From Gracilaria vermiculophylla (Eukaryota; Rhodophyta; Florideophyceae; Gracilariales; Gracilariaceae): a DNA stretch of 23,433 bases. The notes below the pieces were generated by a model that ran no database searches, was not told where the DNA came from, and saw nothing but the letters and a program-made list of their open reading frames with translations. Below are positions 9,215 through 17,750 of the stretch, one piece after another. Numbering within the stretch: position 1 is the stretch's first letter; each line of letters opens with the position of its first letter. The position numbers and the translations under genes are program-made. The DNA lies in contig JAHNZQ020000010.1 in the NCBI GenBank assembly GCA_019155205.2, forward strand, positions 2,415,687 to 2,439,119. Direction: 5' to 3'.

Positions 9215-12200
9215 ATGCCTGGTCAACAGCAAACAGCTGTTCGACATCACCACCATGGCCACCAGTACTGGCAAACGCAGACGGGAATCTCCAGCTCCGA
9301 CTTCTACAGCGTGCCTCGCATGGCTTCACGAACGCCAAAACTCAGCTTCTCGCTCTCGGGCGGTGCCGTGATCGCTACCATTCCATCCTCTGACCCGTAT
9401 CATGGTCAGCATACCGCATTAGACACCGCTCCCCAACATCCCGAATCCACTACTTCAATCTCCATTACCATTGCCTCTGCCTCAGAATGTGATTCCTTGG
9501 GTCCGCGCTACACATCTCAACTTCTGCGCTACCTTTCCGAATCGCCATCATTTCTTCCCATGTTTCTCACAATTCCCCGCAAGCAAGGCGTCATATTGTT
9601 CTGGCCTCACGCGCAATATGCTCGCGCAAGAGTTGGACTGCAGCGCGTGCAGTTTACTGTGTCAGCTAATACTTCTCGCAGCGCGATGGAATCACGACAG
9701 CAATCGTCCCATTTTTCTTTGAATGTCGACTGCTTCTTGCAACTGGCAAGAGCGGCTGCCACATTTTCGCCCCAATACGCGTCTGTGGTCGACGATGTAT
9801 ACCAGGCCGCTGATTTGGTTGAACAAACATACCCTTCTCCTTCTGTTCATGTCCGACGCCAGATTGCCATCATCCGCTCCGTCGCTGTCGCCCGCTTGGA
9901 CTCACGCGACCACCGCGTTTTGTCACAAGCAAATGCTCTCGTAGCACTTGACCCCACCAGTTCGGCTGCATATTTGCATCGCGCCCAATCTTTGTATGCG
10001 GCTGGCCAGTTCTGGTTTGCAGTTTTGGATGTGTGGTATGCTGTCCTCAAACAAGGCGATCAGCAATTCAACAAAGCTCGAGCAGTTTCGGTTTTGGTGC
10101 GTTGTTTGTCCCATCTTCCACATGTTGGGCTTGATATCATTTTTGTTTCACAAAAATGCAGCACATGCCGTACTCTTCAGGAGAGCTTTCCAGCTCCATA
10201 TGACTGCCTCATGTGGCATCATTTAACTTTTGAACAAAAAAATGTTCACTTCGACATCATCAACGCCGTTTGGTCCTGCAACGAGGGCAAAAAATTACTT
10301 TTGTCAGGTCGTCAAGAAGCTGTTCACGAATACGTTTCAACCTGCACACCATACATCTGGTCCACGGGAAGGCAGGAAGGGGTAGCGACCCTAACACAGC
10401 TACCGGAGATGTTTACATGGCTAATTCCTCTTCGAGTGGCATGCTCCGCAATGATCTCTTCCAAAGCACAAATAACTGCAATGAAGGACGTGGGTTTTAC
10501 TATCGTGCTCTCTCTTACAATGGAACAGCCCTTATTGTCCTCTTGGTTTAGTGAATGTTGTCGTAACGTGTTTCTTCCCTTGCGTCGAGGTCGTGCGCCA
10601 AGCTTTCATCAGATCGACGCCTTTGTTGCTAAAGTGGCAAACGCCAGAAAGGTTTTGATTCATTCTATGGATGGAAAGGGACGTATTTGGCCGCTTATGG
10701 GGGTTTGGCTTATGCTATTTGGATTTTCCTCGAGCTTCAGCTTATGTTCGAAATGCTCGTCGGACCAGGGTTCGAATGACTCGAGCAAATTCATAGGTTG
10801 CTGCAAAGATCCAACTTGTGCCCTAATGGCGCGGCAACCTGTGATGTCTGCCCAAGAGTCAATGGCATTTTTGAAGCGTCAAAGGGTTGGAGTTGTGATG
10901 AGCTACGATCAAGAAAAGTTTTTGACGGATTTCAACTCAGAACTGTGGCGCAGATACAGCCTTCTGAAAGACGTGGAGCAAAGTGTTATTTCGAGTGAGC
11001 TGGTGTACCATACAGAAATGTCAGTCAAAGAACATGATGCAGAACTACAGGTGGTTGGTCGCCCATTGCAAAAGGTTCCATCTTTGGTTGTCCTGTGCGG
11101 TTTGCCAGGGAGTGGCAAAAGTTTTCTCGCCGACCGACTTGTGAACCTGAAAAGAGAAAGATTTACTGTTGTTTCTCAGGATATTTTGGGATCCCGTGAG
11201 TCATGTGCTTCCTTAGTTTCAACGACAGCCAGAAACGGTGGTATTTGTACAATTGTGGACAGATGCAACCCAAAGTTAAGCGACAGAAAGGAATGGATGC
11301 GTTGTGCGTTTTGTCCAAATTCTGCTATTATTGTTTATGTGGATACCCCTCTAGAATTATGTACAATAAGAGCCGAACGGCGGATCGACCACCCAACATT
11401 GACACCAGGAGCCGCGGGTCGTGTCATCCAGAGTGTTTCTAAATCTTTTGAAGTACCGAACCAAAGAGATCTACAGACAGGTTACGACGGCATATACATT
11501 ATTCGCGGGAGAATCTCATGCGATGTATTCATACAGAATTTGAAAAGGTTCTTGGTTACCGACGATCCTCAGAAGGGCTGCGCATTACTTTCTGACAGCC
11601 TCGATAAACATGTAGTGCGCCACACTTCGTATTTATGTAGCAGCTCTACACATGTTTGCGGGAATCACGATGTTCAAATGGAAAATGAAGAACTCAAAGG
11701 AAACAACGAGCACATCAATAGAAAACTCGTGAAACCCGTGGGTTCGGAAGGTCAAAGCAGTGGGTCTGTGGAAATAAGACAAGAAAACTATGTAAGAAGA
11801 GTACGAACCAATTCCGTGAAACGTCACTTCTTCGTCGAAACCGCTCAGGCACATTTAGAACCGCCATTACGTTTACCTGGTTTCGTAAAGTTTCCACGAA
11901 CGAGACATATTTTGGATCTTGGAGGTAGCGTTGCTGGTGACGATATTGTCATGGACAATGCGGACTTAAAACAGATGATAAAATCATTGAATACAGCACG
12001 CCGTGAGAAAGATATGAAAGTAACTGTAGAAGAAAAAGTGGACGGGGCTAACCTGGGATTCAGTATCTGTCCCGAAAGCAAAAGGATTCTGGTCCAGAAC
12101 AGGTCACACTACGTGAATACGAAGAGTCATTCTCAATTCAAACTCGTTGACTTTTTTACACATACTTACGAAAAAGATCTTAGGAAAGTTCTTCGTGATG

Positions 12201-12592
12201 GCGAGCGTGTACTATACGGGGAATGGATGTATGCGAAGCACAGCATCCTGTATTCGAAACTCCCAAGTGTGTTTCTTGCTTTTGATTTGCTGGACAGGAC
12301 TGAGAATCGATTTCTAAGCCGCACAGCATTCCGAAAGGAAATGGAAAACACAGAAATCTGTACGGTGGAAGAAGTGCGTCTTCCAAGTCATATTACAGTT
12401 TCCACAATCAAAGAACTTGCATTAAATTGTAAAAGCCACTACTACGAAGGACGAGCAGAAGGGCTCTATTTTCGAATTGATGGAGAAAAGTGGCTTGTGG
12501 ACAGGGCGAAAATTGTGAGACCTGACTTCATTGTAGGCAACGAGCATTGGAATAGACGGCCGCCTGAACGGAACAGGTTCGAATCCATATGA
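9215..12592 (+). CDS. multidomain RNA-repair protein: TPR, phosphatase-like, 5'-kinase and RNA ligase
   Basis: Uninterrupted frame of 1125 residues from the first in-frame ATG. Residues 1-150 are low-complexity. About 200-290 is TPR-like (ALVALDPTSSAAYLHRAQSL). C315-X2-C318 with C331/H335/H336 could bind metal. About 390-570 resembles a dual-specificity phosphatase: MFTWLIPL, GFTIVLSLTMEQPLLSSWF, then H483-S-M-D-G-K-G-R490, where the HCX5R Cys is Ser484; later QPVMSAQESMAFLKRQRVG. A kinase follows: Walker A GLPGSGKS (629-636), D656, VDRCNP (D682), ERRIDHPTLTPG. The C-terminal ligase (PF09414, Rnl2-like) has motif I K941-V-D-G, motif III YGEWM (E1003), FLAFDLLD, motif IV EGLYFRID (E1082) and motif V K1099. 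Known relatives phosphorylate and seal RNA ends; tRNA splicing or RNA repair is my inference. The start is uncertain: an ACCATGG at 9255 lies in another frame and a 5' intron is possible. Confidence 0.85.
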   Translation: MPGQQQTAVRHHHHGHQYWQTQTGISSSDFYSVPRMASRTPKLSFSLSGGAVIATIPSSDPYHGQHTALDTAPQHPESTTSISITIASASECDSLGPRYTSQLLRYLSESPSFLPMFLTIPRKQGVILFWPHAQYARARVGLQRVQFTVSANTSRSAMESRQQSSHFSLNVDCFLQLARAAATFSPQYASVVDDVYQAADLVEQTYPSPSVHVRRQIAIIRSVAVARLDSRDHRVLSQANALVALDPTSSAAYLHRAQSLYAAGQFWFAVLDVWYAVLKQGDQQFNKARAVSVLVRCLSHLPHVGLDIIFVSQKCSTCRTLQESFPAPYDCLMWHHLTFEQKNVHFDIINAVWSCNEGKKLLLSGRQEAVHEYVSTCTPYIWSTGRQEGVATLTQLPEMFTWLIPLRVACSAMISSKAQITAMKDVGFTIVLSLTMEQPLLSSWFSECCRNVFLPLRRGRAPSFHQIDAFVAKVANARKVLIHSMDGKGRIWPLMGVWLMLFGFSSSFSLCSKCSSDQGSNDSSKFIGCCKDPTCALMARQPVMSAQESMAFLKRQRVGVVMSYDQEKFLTDFNSELWRRYSLLKDVEQSVISSELVYHTEMSVKEHDAELQVVGRPLQKVPSLVVLCGLPGSGKSFLADRLVNLKRERFTVVSQDILGSRESCASLVSTTARNGGICTIVDRCNPKLSDRKEWMRCAFCPNSAIIVYVDTPLELCTIRAERRIDHPTLTPGAAGRVIQSVSKSFEVPNQRDLQTGYDGIYIIRGRISCDVFIQNLKRFLVTDDPQKGCALLSDSLDKHVVRHTSYLCSSSTHVCGNHDVQMENEELKGNNEHINRKLVKPVGSEGQSSGSVEIRQENYVRRVRTNSVKRHFFVETAQAHLEPPLRLPGFVKFPRTRHILDLGGSVAGDDIVMDNADLKQMIKSLNTARREKDMKVTVEEKVDGANLGFSICPESKRILVQNRSHYVNTKSHSQFKLVDFFTHTYEKDLRKVLRDGERVLYGEWMYAKHSILYSKLPSVFLAFDLLDRTENRFLSRTAFRKEMENTEICTVEEVRLPSHITVSTIKELALNCKSHYYEGRAEGLYFRIDGEKWLVDRAKIVRPDFIVGNEHWNRRPPERNRFESI

Positions 12593-13116
12593 CCTGGGCT
12601 CCATATTGGGCGTCTACGTAAAGGTACTTTTACTGTGCTGTTATTCCCCGAGAAAACTGGCATAATCAGATTTATTCAAAAAGCACATGTATTAACTTCT
12701 TTGATTTCATCTGAGTGATAATGTCCTAATTGCCATTATCGACTAGTGTCATCTGCAAACAACTGATGAGAAGAGGAGCTCTCTTCCATTGAAGTAGGTC
12801 GATTTCTTTTCCATCTGTTGGAGGTATACTTTGTCGTAATCATCCCGACGGTGTCATCCAGAGTGCACCACGCTTTACCACAGAACCTTAAGACATCTAC
12901 CATACTTGGGCGCTCCTGAAATGACTTTTCCTCATCCCGAGGACGGCTTATTCCCAAGTGGGTAAAGGCGCAGCAGCGGTAATAAGATAGTCGCTCAATA
13001 AGAAGGAATGCTTGTCAGACGATTTCCTGATTTCAAGTTATGACGGTCATGCTAAGTAATCGGCCGGTGAGCTAGTTGCGTGTTTTCCTCCATGTATACG
13101 CTGATGGGCTTTAGCC
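12593..13116. other. intergenic region between convergent genes; weak kinase-like fragment on the minus strand
   Basis: This region holds the 3' ends of the RNA ligase gene (plus) and the GRDP gene (minus). On the minus strand a frame open from about 13014 to 12736 includes EKSFQERPSMVDVLRFCGKAW, which resembles the final (subdomain XI) segment of a protein kinase. It has no ATG at its left end and no other kinase motif, so it is at most a fragment. No clear terminator or polyadenylation signal could be assigned. Confidence 0.35.
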
Positions 13117-15288
13117 TCAGCCGCCACAGCCGCCACAGCCGCCACAACCGCCACAGCCCCCGCACCCTCCACACCCACCACACCCACCGGCATTTTCGCC
13201 ACCAGGATCACCGATATCATCCACATTCCCGGCAAATACTAGGCTGCTTTGGACGCGCGAACGTCGTGCATGCCAGGTCAGTTCTTCAGGTTTCAATGAT
13301 TGCATCGGAGATCCTGGAAATTTGAAATGGCCGCATGAAGTTTGATTGAGTGCGAGAAGCATTACTCCCAAACCTTCATTGCCGTGCGTGGTCGGCATCT
13401 CCCCTCCGGCTCCCCGAAGCATGCAGTAGTCCTTCTGCTGCGCTGACCAAGCGGGATACATCGTTTCACTGCTGCCAACATGTGCTCCTCCACGAGGCGT
13501 GAATCTCGGCTGCAAGCTTACGAATAGCGCTGCCGCCGCATTGCTTATAAGGTATCCAGGCAATAGTTGGCTCACATGACTTACATGAAGCTCCGTAGTT
13601 TTGAGGCTGAAAAATACTTGACCTCCAGAAATACCTCCAGCAATGGAAATAGATGGCATCTTAAATAAGTACGTAGAAGGTTCTTTTCCCTTGCCTGAGA
13701 TTCTCAAACTGAGCCATCGCTTTCGAGACTCGGTATGAAAAAACCAAATACGTAATTTCATATACCCTGGGTATCCTCTTGTTCCTGGAATGCCAGGGCT
13801 CCCTACATCACCTGGAATGCCTTTCCGAGGACACTGAAATCCTGTCCATTTTCCTGCCATGAGGGCAAAATCTTCTCCGCCAATTCTCAAAAGGAAAACT
13901 GTTTCTTTCGGAACTGCCGTGCATTTGTGGGAAGAGTACATTTGTGAACCGCACATGCTGTTTGGAAGCACAAGGTGTGCTGTCCCTAATGGGTATCTTG
14001 GTTTGTCCCTGAACGCCTTCCGTCCATACACCTCCACCACTGTAGAATAACGTACTGGTTTCTCGTTGGAAATATCATTAACATACATCAGGAAATGTGT
14101 CGTTCGGCAGACAAGGAAAACCTGCTCTCTTGCTTTAACTCCAAGGCAGGTAAAGCGTTCTATATGACGCTGGATACGGTCTTGATCACCCTCAGCATGA
14201 GTATGATTCTTCTGCCTCCATTCTGTTCTATGGACCCAGTCCGATCCGGCACTGAGATCCAAGTCACTCATGTCAGCATCCCACATTTCGGTGATGATGA
14301 GCGGTGGAGAACAATCCGCCCGCAAACTTCTAATCATCTCAACGAGCAAAGGCCTTAGAATTCTTTCCGAGCTTTCAACATTACCCCTCCACATGCCACC
14401 AGCAAAATAAATTGGAGAAAAGAAATGCTCCCTCCAGGTCTTAACGGTCGCGAGCCAACGCGTAGCGAGCTCGGATCCAGTTGTTCTGTCGTTGAGCGAA
14501 TCATCATGATTGAGCACTGATCCTCGCAACTTCACCGTTTCGTTGTTGTACCAACGTGGATGCATCATATGAGCGTGCCAACACACATCAATATCATAAG
14601 TAGGAACCCAAACGTTCTGCGGGAATATCTTCTGCAGTACAAGAAACTTCTTATAGCGCCGCGCGGCAGAGCGCAGAAACTTGCTCTCGGTGTACTGTGG
14701 CATAATCCCGACTTGATACTGGAAGACCATTTGCCTTTCTGCCGCACCCACAATATCGTATGAGATGCGAGATGATTCTGCAGCGCGGCCAGTTTGAGAT
14801 CCGTCGGACTCGGTAGTGTAGGGGGCCTGGATAGGTGCATTCTTTATGGTTTGTGTTTTCTCGAAAGGCTCCTGTGGAAACATCTGCTGCCACAACCTTT
14901 CGGCCTTCAACTTACCGGCCATTCTTTTCTTTGGCGGCAAAAGCTTGTGGTCCACAATTAGGTTAGACTCGTCAGGGCTCACAGCCTGCCACATAGCCGC
15001 AGAGTCAGTGGCGTATTTGACTGGACATAGCATGTGACAGAACCAAACCCATTCGACGTCAAGCGGTGGAACAAGAAGCAAACGTTGTTTCGGCTCGACT
15101 TTTGCAAGAAGAGGAATCCATAAATGTTCATAACGGCGTAATGCCTCTCGTAACACATGGTGGTTAAAGTATAAAGCTGGGTACTTGTCGACTTCGTTTA
15201 GAACAGAAACCAAGGCCTTGACGGACGGCACGAGACCCCGTCTGGCCTCTGACGAACTACTTCCCAGCCTATCAAACAAGAAATTCAT
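13117..15288 (-). CDS. glycine-rich domain-containing protein (GRDP / DUF1399 family), 723 aa
   Basis: Intact minus-strand frame from ATG 15288-15286 to TGA 13119-13117. Two copies of the family hallmark are clear: VPPLDVEWVWFCHMLCP (from residue 73) and VPTYDIDVCWHAHMMHP (from residue 228), each preceded by a helical RYxxLW/RYKKFL block. This is the duplicated PF07173 (DUF1399) region of plant GRDP proteins, which are linked there to growth and stress responses (family knowledge). The central part (about 300-480) is beta-rich and unassigned. Residues about 490-509 are collagen-like Gly-X-Y (GIPGDVGSPGIPGTRG). The last 25 or so residues are a Gly-Gly-Cys repeat, also typical of the family tail. 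The start is the first in-frame ATG. A splice-acceptor-like TTGCAG ends right before TATGAATTT, so a 5' exon is possible. Convergent with the RNA ligase gene. Confidence 0.85.
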   Translation of the reverse strand: MNFLFDRLGSSSSEARRGLVPSVKALVSVLNEVDKYPALYFNHHVLREALRRYEHLWIPLLAKVEPKQRLLLVPPLDVEWVWFCHMLCPVKYATDSAAMWQAVSPDESNLIVDHKLLPPKKRMAGKLKAERLWQQMFPQEPFEKTQTIKNAPIQAPYTTESDGSQTGRAAESSRISYDIVGAAERQMVFQYQVGIMPQYTESKFLRSAARRYKKFLVLQKIFPQNVWVPTYDIDVCWHAHMMHPRWYNNETVKLRGSVLNHDDSLNDRTTGSELATRWLATVKTWREHFFSPIYFAGGMWRGNVESSERILRPLLVEMIRSLRADCSPPLIITEMWDADMSDLDLSAGSDWVHRTEWRQKNHTHAEGDQDRIQRHIERFTCLGVKAREQVFLVCRTTHFLMYVNDISNEKPVRYSTVVEVYGRKAFRDKPRYPLGTAHLVLPNSMCGSQMYSSHKCTAVPKETVFLLRIGGEDFALMAGKWTGFQCPRKGIPGDVGSPGIPGTRGYPGYMKLRIWFFHTESRKRWLSLRISGKGKEPSTYLFKMPSISIAGGISGGQVFFSLKTTELHVSHVSQLLPGYLISNAAAALFVSLQPRFTPRGGAHVGSSETMYPAWSAQQKDYCMLRGAGGEMPTTHGNEGLGVMLLALNQTSCGHFKFPGSPMQSLKPEELTWHARRSRVQSSLVFAGNVDDIGDPGGENAGGCGGCGGCGGCGGCGGCGGCGG

Positions 15289-15539
15289 ACTGCAATGATG
15301 CGGAAGAAGGCATGTTTGCAATGCGCAATGGAAATGGCAGAGGACTCATTTAAGAGGAAGTCCCGGAAGCCCAGATGGGATTTGGGCCTTTTCGAAGATG
15401 ATTTGTCCTTCAGCTCGTGGACAACAATGATGAATAAGTCGTGTAGCAGATACACGAATTTTTCATAAGGTCCCAAAAGTTCAAATAAATCCAGTACGGA
15501 AATCTCTTTTTTGCTAACAAATGTAATTTCCGGTCTCAT
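15289..15539 (-). other. possible 5' exon or upstream ORF of the GRDP gene
   Basis: An 84-codon minus-strand frame with a real ATG (15539-15537) begins MRPEITFVSKKEISVLDLFE and is open up to the GRDP start, but in a different frame. The sequence just before the GRDP ATG ends CATTGCAG, a good acceptor. This could therefore be a first exon, a 5' UTR with intron, or an upstream ORF. No GTACGT-type donor was found to fix the junction. Confidence 0.25.
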
Positions 15540-15835
15540 AGCCAGGCCCTTACGATTGTTTAAAACCTTTGAAGACTACAGCAAACAAAGCCCAGACAGA
15601 ACAAAAACTTATTCGAATCCTTCAAAACGCAAAGTTGTTAAGCTTTAGTCATCAAGGCCGTTCCAAACATGCGCCAACTGACGAATGCCCGCCCACTTTG
15701 ACCTTCTTAGTGGCCAGTTCGACATATTCTTAAAGTGGTCCTGAGAGTCCTTGATCGTACCTTGCTGAGGCGCTCTGTAATTATGATTTCTTTTCTTTAA
15801 AAGGTATTACAGTTACGCCGCTTGTTTAGACCGTG
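15540..15835. other. intergenic, nothing recognised
   Basis: Upstream of the GRDP gene and left of the retrotransposon. It would contain the GRDP promoter. No ORF of note and no RNA gene were seen. Confidence 0.4.
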
Positions 15836-15840
15836 GCCTT
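15836..15840. repeat. target-site duplication of the copia element, left copy
   Basis: GCCTT directly precedes the 5' LTR and recurs directly after the 3' LTR at 21851-21855. Five-bp duplications are typical of Ty1/copia integrase. Confidence 0.8.
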
Positions 15841-15975
15841 TGAATGACCAGATGCTGGCCGCTCACTAAAACGGGCAACAGTATCCACCCGTTCCACTCT
15901 ACAGTGCAAAATAAAGAAACGGCCGGCGGTTTTGTCCCCCCCGGACTCTCCGCAATCAAGCCGACGATCCTTTCA
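15841..15975 (+). repeat. 5' LTR of the copia element
   Basis: Begins TGAATGACCAG, ends CTTTCA, 135 bp. Contains AATAAA at 15910-15915, a likely polyadenylation signal. Near-identical to 21717-21850. Confidence 0.88.
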
Positions 15976-15990
15976 TGGTAGCATCGCTAC
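15976..15990 (+). promoter_or_regulatory. primer-binding site
   Basis: TGGTAGCA follows the 5' LTR immediately and is complementary to the 3' end of many initiator-Met tRNAs. The next bases make a small inverted repeat, GGTAGC-ATC-GCTACC, so complementarity beyond 8 nt differs from the common iMet site. Confidence 0.6.
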
Positions 15991-16895
15991 CGATCTCCTC
16001 CGACCGCACCCCCACCCCTTTCTCGAGGGCAACACCGCTGTGTGCAAATCCTCGTCACATTGCATTCACTTCACCACCGCGCGCGACTACCGACGCCTCT
16101 TCTGCGGCGACAGCGCCACTATGCGCATTGCAACCACCGCCGCCGCAATCGTTTCATTCGCGTTCCGCGTCCCCGCACCATCGCCGCACACTCATAACTG
16201 CGAGCACCGTGTGCCGCCACCGCGCTTTGGACATTCCGCCGCCGCAAACTCGCGCGTGCCGCACCGCCGCTCACGCGTCGCACTAAAGCGGGCTGCAACT
16301 ACACTGCACCCGACGCTGCTCTGTGTCTTTGGATTACAACTACCACTCGGACCGCGCAGGGTGCCAACTACCTTTGCCGACGCGCACCCCGCGCGACAAC
16401 CCGACAACAAGCCTCCACTGCTTATGTCATTGCAGTTGGAGAAGAAAGTCCCGCCTCATCTACGAAAAGACTGCGTAGTGTGTTGTGGTTTGTCGGTGGT
16501 GAACTTGCACCGACATTCCTACACGGGCCCCTGAAGAAGGGAACTACTCCAGGCTCAAGGTGCGATTTGCTATAGGAAAACGACACTGAAGTAAGGGTTG
16601 GTTCTTCCGCCTAGTGTGTAGTATCCAAACGCATCTAACCACCGCGCACCACTTAGGCCTGTTGTGTGCGTTTTGAGCGAAAAAAAACGGCCTCCTCTAG
16701 GCGTAGGGGACGTGCAAAGTTCTCTAACTTTAGTATCATTGCGACGAACAGATTATTTCGTGAATAAGTTGGCGAAGAAGAAGGATCTCTCGACCAGTAG
16801 GGGACTGGCGAAAAAGAAGGATCACTTGACCAGTAGGGGACTGGCGAAGAACTTCAACACCTGTCGACCGCCTCTCGCGTTGAGTATACTCCGCG
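15991..16895 (+). other. long GC-rich leader of the copia element
   Basis: About 0.9 kb between the PBS and the gag ATG. The first 550 bp are very C-rich and keep a frame open from inside the LTR to 16534 (200 codons, rich in Pro, Arg, His and Ser, no domain). The last part has the 36-bp tandem repeat. A second frame (16664-16909) reads through that repeat as a basic 12-residue unit LAKKKDxxTSRG. It ends just past the gag ATG in another frame. It may be untranslated leader, captured host DNA, or a small upstream ORF. Confidence 0.45.
16771..16852 (+). repeat. 36-bp tandem repeat with hairpins in the copia leader
   Basis: Units 16771-16806 and 16807-16842 plus a 10-bp partial third. Each full unit carries CCAGT-AGGGG-ACTGG (16794-16808, 16830-16844), a 5-bp stem with a G-rich loop. 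It lies about 45 bp before the gag ATG, where packaging or dimerisation signals of retroelement RNA often lie (inference). Confidence 0.8.
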
Positions 16896-17255
16896 ATGGA
16901 AGGAGCTGACGAGCACGAGTCCAAACGCATCCCTCGGCTCAAAGGTGCCGCCGACTACTATACTTGGCGTATATATATCCAGGACTTCATGCATTCCTTG
17001 CAATCCCATTTCGTTCTGATCGAACCTCGGCTAGAGGATGGTACCGCACAAGCTCGCCGACGTTGGGATGATGTCGACTGTAAGGCACGATCTGCTATTG
17101 TGCAAAACCTTGGCATCCAACCCATTGTCGCTGTCTCGGAACTACTTGAACGTGAGTCTTGTTCCGACTTGAAGGTATGGACTAAGCTTAAGGCCACATA
17201 CAAGTGTGGTACTGTCAGCCCTCCTGTCGAGGTAGTAAAGCACAACGTCCGTTAG
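16896..17255 (+). pseudogene. copia gag, N-terminal part
   Basis: ATG 16896 opens a 119-codon frame ending at TAG 17253-17255. It has LKGAADYYTWRIYIQDFMHS followed by ARRRWDDVDCKARSAIVQNL and SDLKVWTKLKATY, the usual start of copia-type gag (UBN2/gag-polypeptide family). The rest of gag resumes about 0.5 kb downstream in another frame, so this ORF is a truncated piece. Gag would form the virus-like particle that packages element RNA. Confidence 0.7.
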
Positions 17256-17744
17256 GAGTTTTTGTTGACTGCAAAGGCGCGTATTCCTAAAGGTGGTCTC
17301 CGGTATCCGCTGTCGCGAGCCGGGGGAATTCTGAAAGGGATCCGCAAACACAAAGCGAAGGGGAAAGTTCACTGGGGGGACAATGCTCCTACAGGCGCTG
17401 CTATGATGCGACCTGGGGATCGGCGGCTTAGAAACCTGCGTGAATAGACAACAGACTCCAACAGGAAAATGTAGAAGAAGACTCAAGGGTGCTTGTCTTT
17501 ACTTCCCCAGAGAGGGAGCTCAACCGGCAGCTTAAATATCTAGCCGGGAGCCCACCTCAGCAGGTCGCACGACTGTGCTAATTACCTGCATAAAATATCT
17601 AAAATAAATAATAAATTCTATGGTACCTTAAGGATACTATAGCGCACGCGGGCAAGATTATGCACCACGTGGTCCAGCTAATAAATTACGAACCCTCCTT
17701 AGGAATATTATACCTTAATGACAAACCACCATATTTCCGTAGGA
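17198..17744 (+). other. probable foreign insertion or rearranged segment inside gag
   Basis: Gag similarity fades after VWTKLKAT (about 17195) and resumes at YYNKKDNIQSKMNLRQ (about 17751). Between them the DNA becomes non-coding and, from about 17520, AT-rich. GCCAC occurs at 17193-17197 and again at 17745-17749, which would be a 5-bp target duplication. The right end reads AGGAGCCACTGTA, similar in reverse to termini of Tc1-like elements, but no clear matching left terminus was found. The boundaries are inferred, and residues up to about 17290 could still be native gag. Confidence 0.35.
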
Positions 17745-17750
17745 GCCACT

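Noticed and set aside
12576..12586. Perfect tRNA B-box GGTTCGAATCC
   Set aside because: It lies in the last codons of the RNA ligase CDS. No T-stem or acceptor pairing surrounds it.
13047..13235. Ala/Val-rich minus-strand ORF and His/Arg-rich plus-strand ORF (13080-13325)
   Set aside because: Out-of-frame readings of the Gly-Gly-Cys coding repeat of the GRDP gene.
16771..16852. CRISPR-like short repeats
   Set aside because: Only two full units, directly adjacent with no spacers, inside a retrotransposon leader of a eukaryote.
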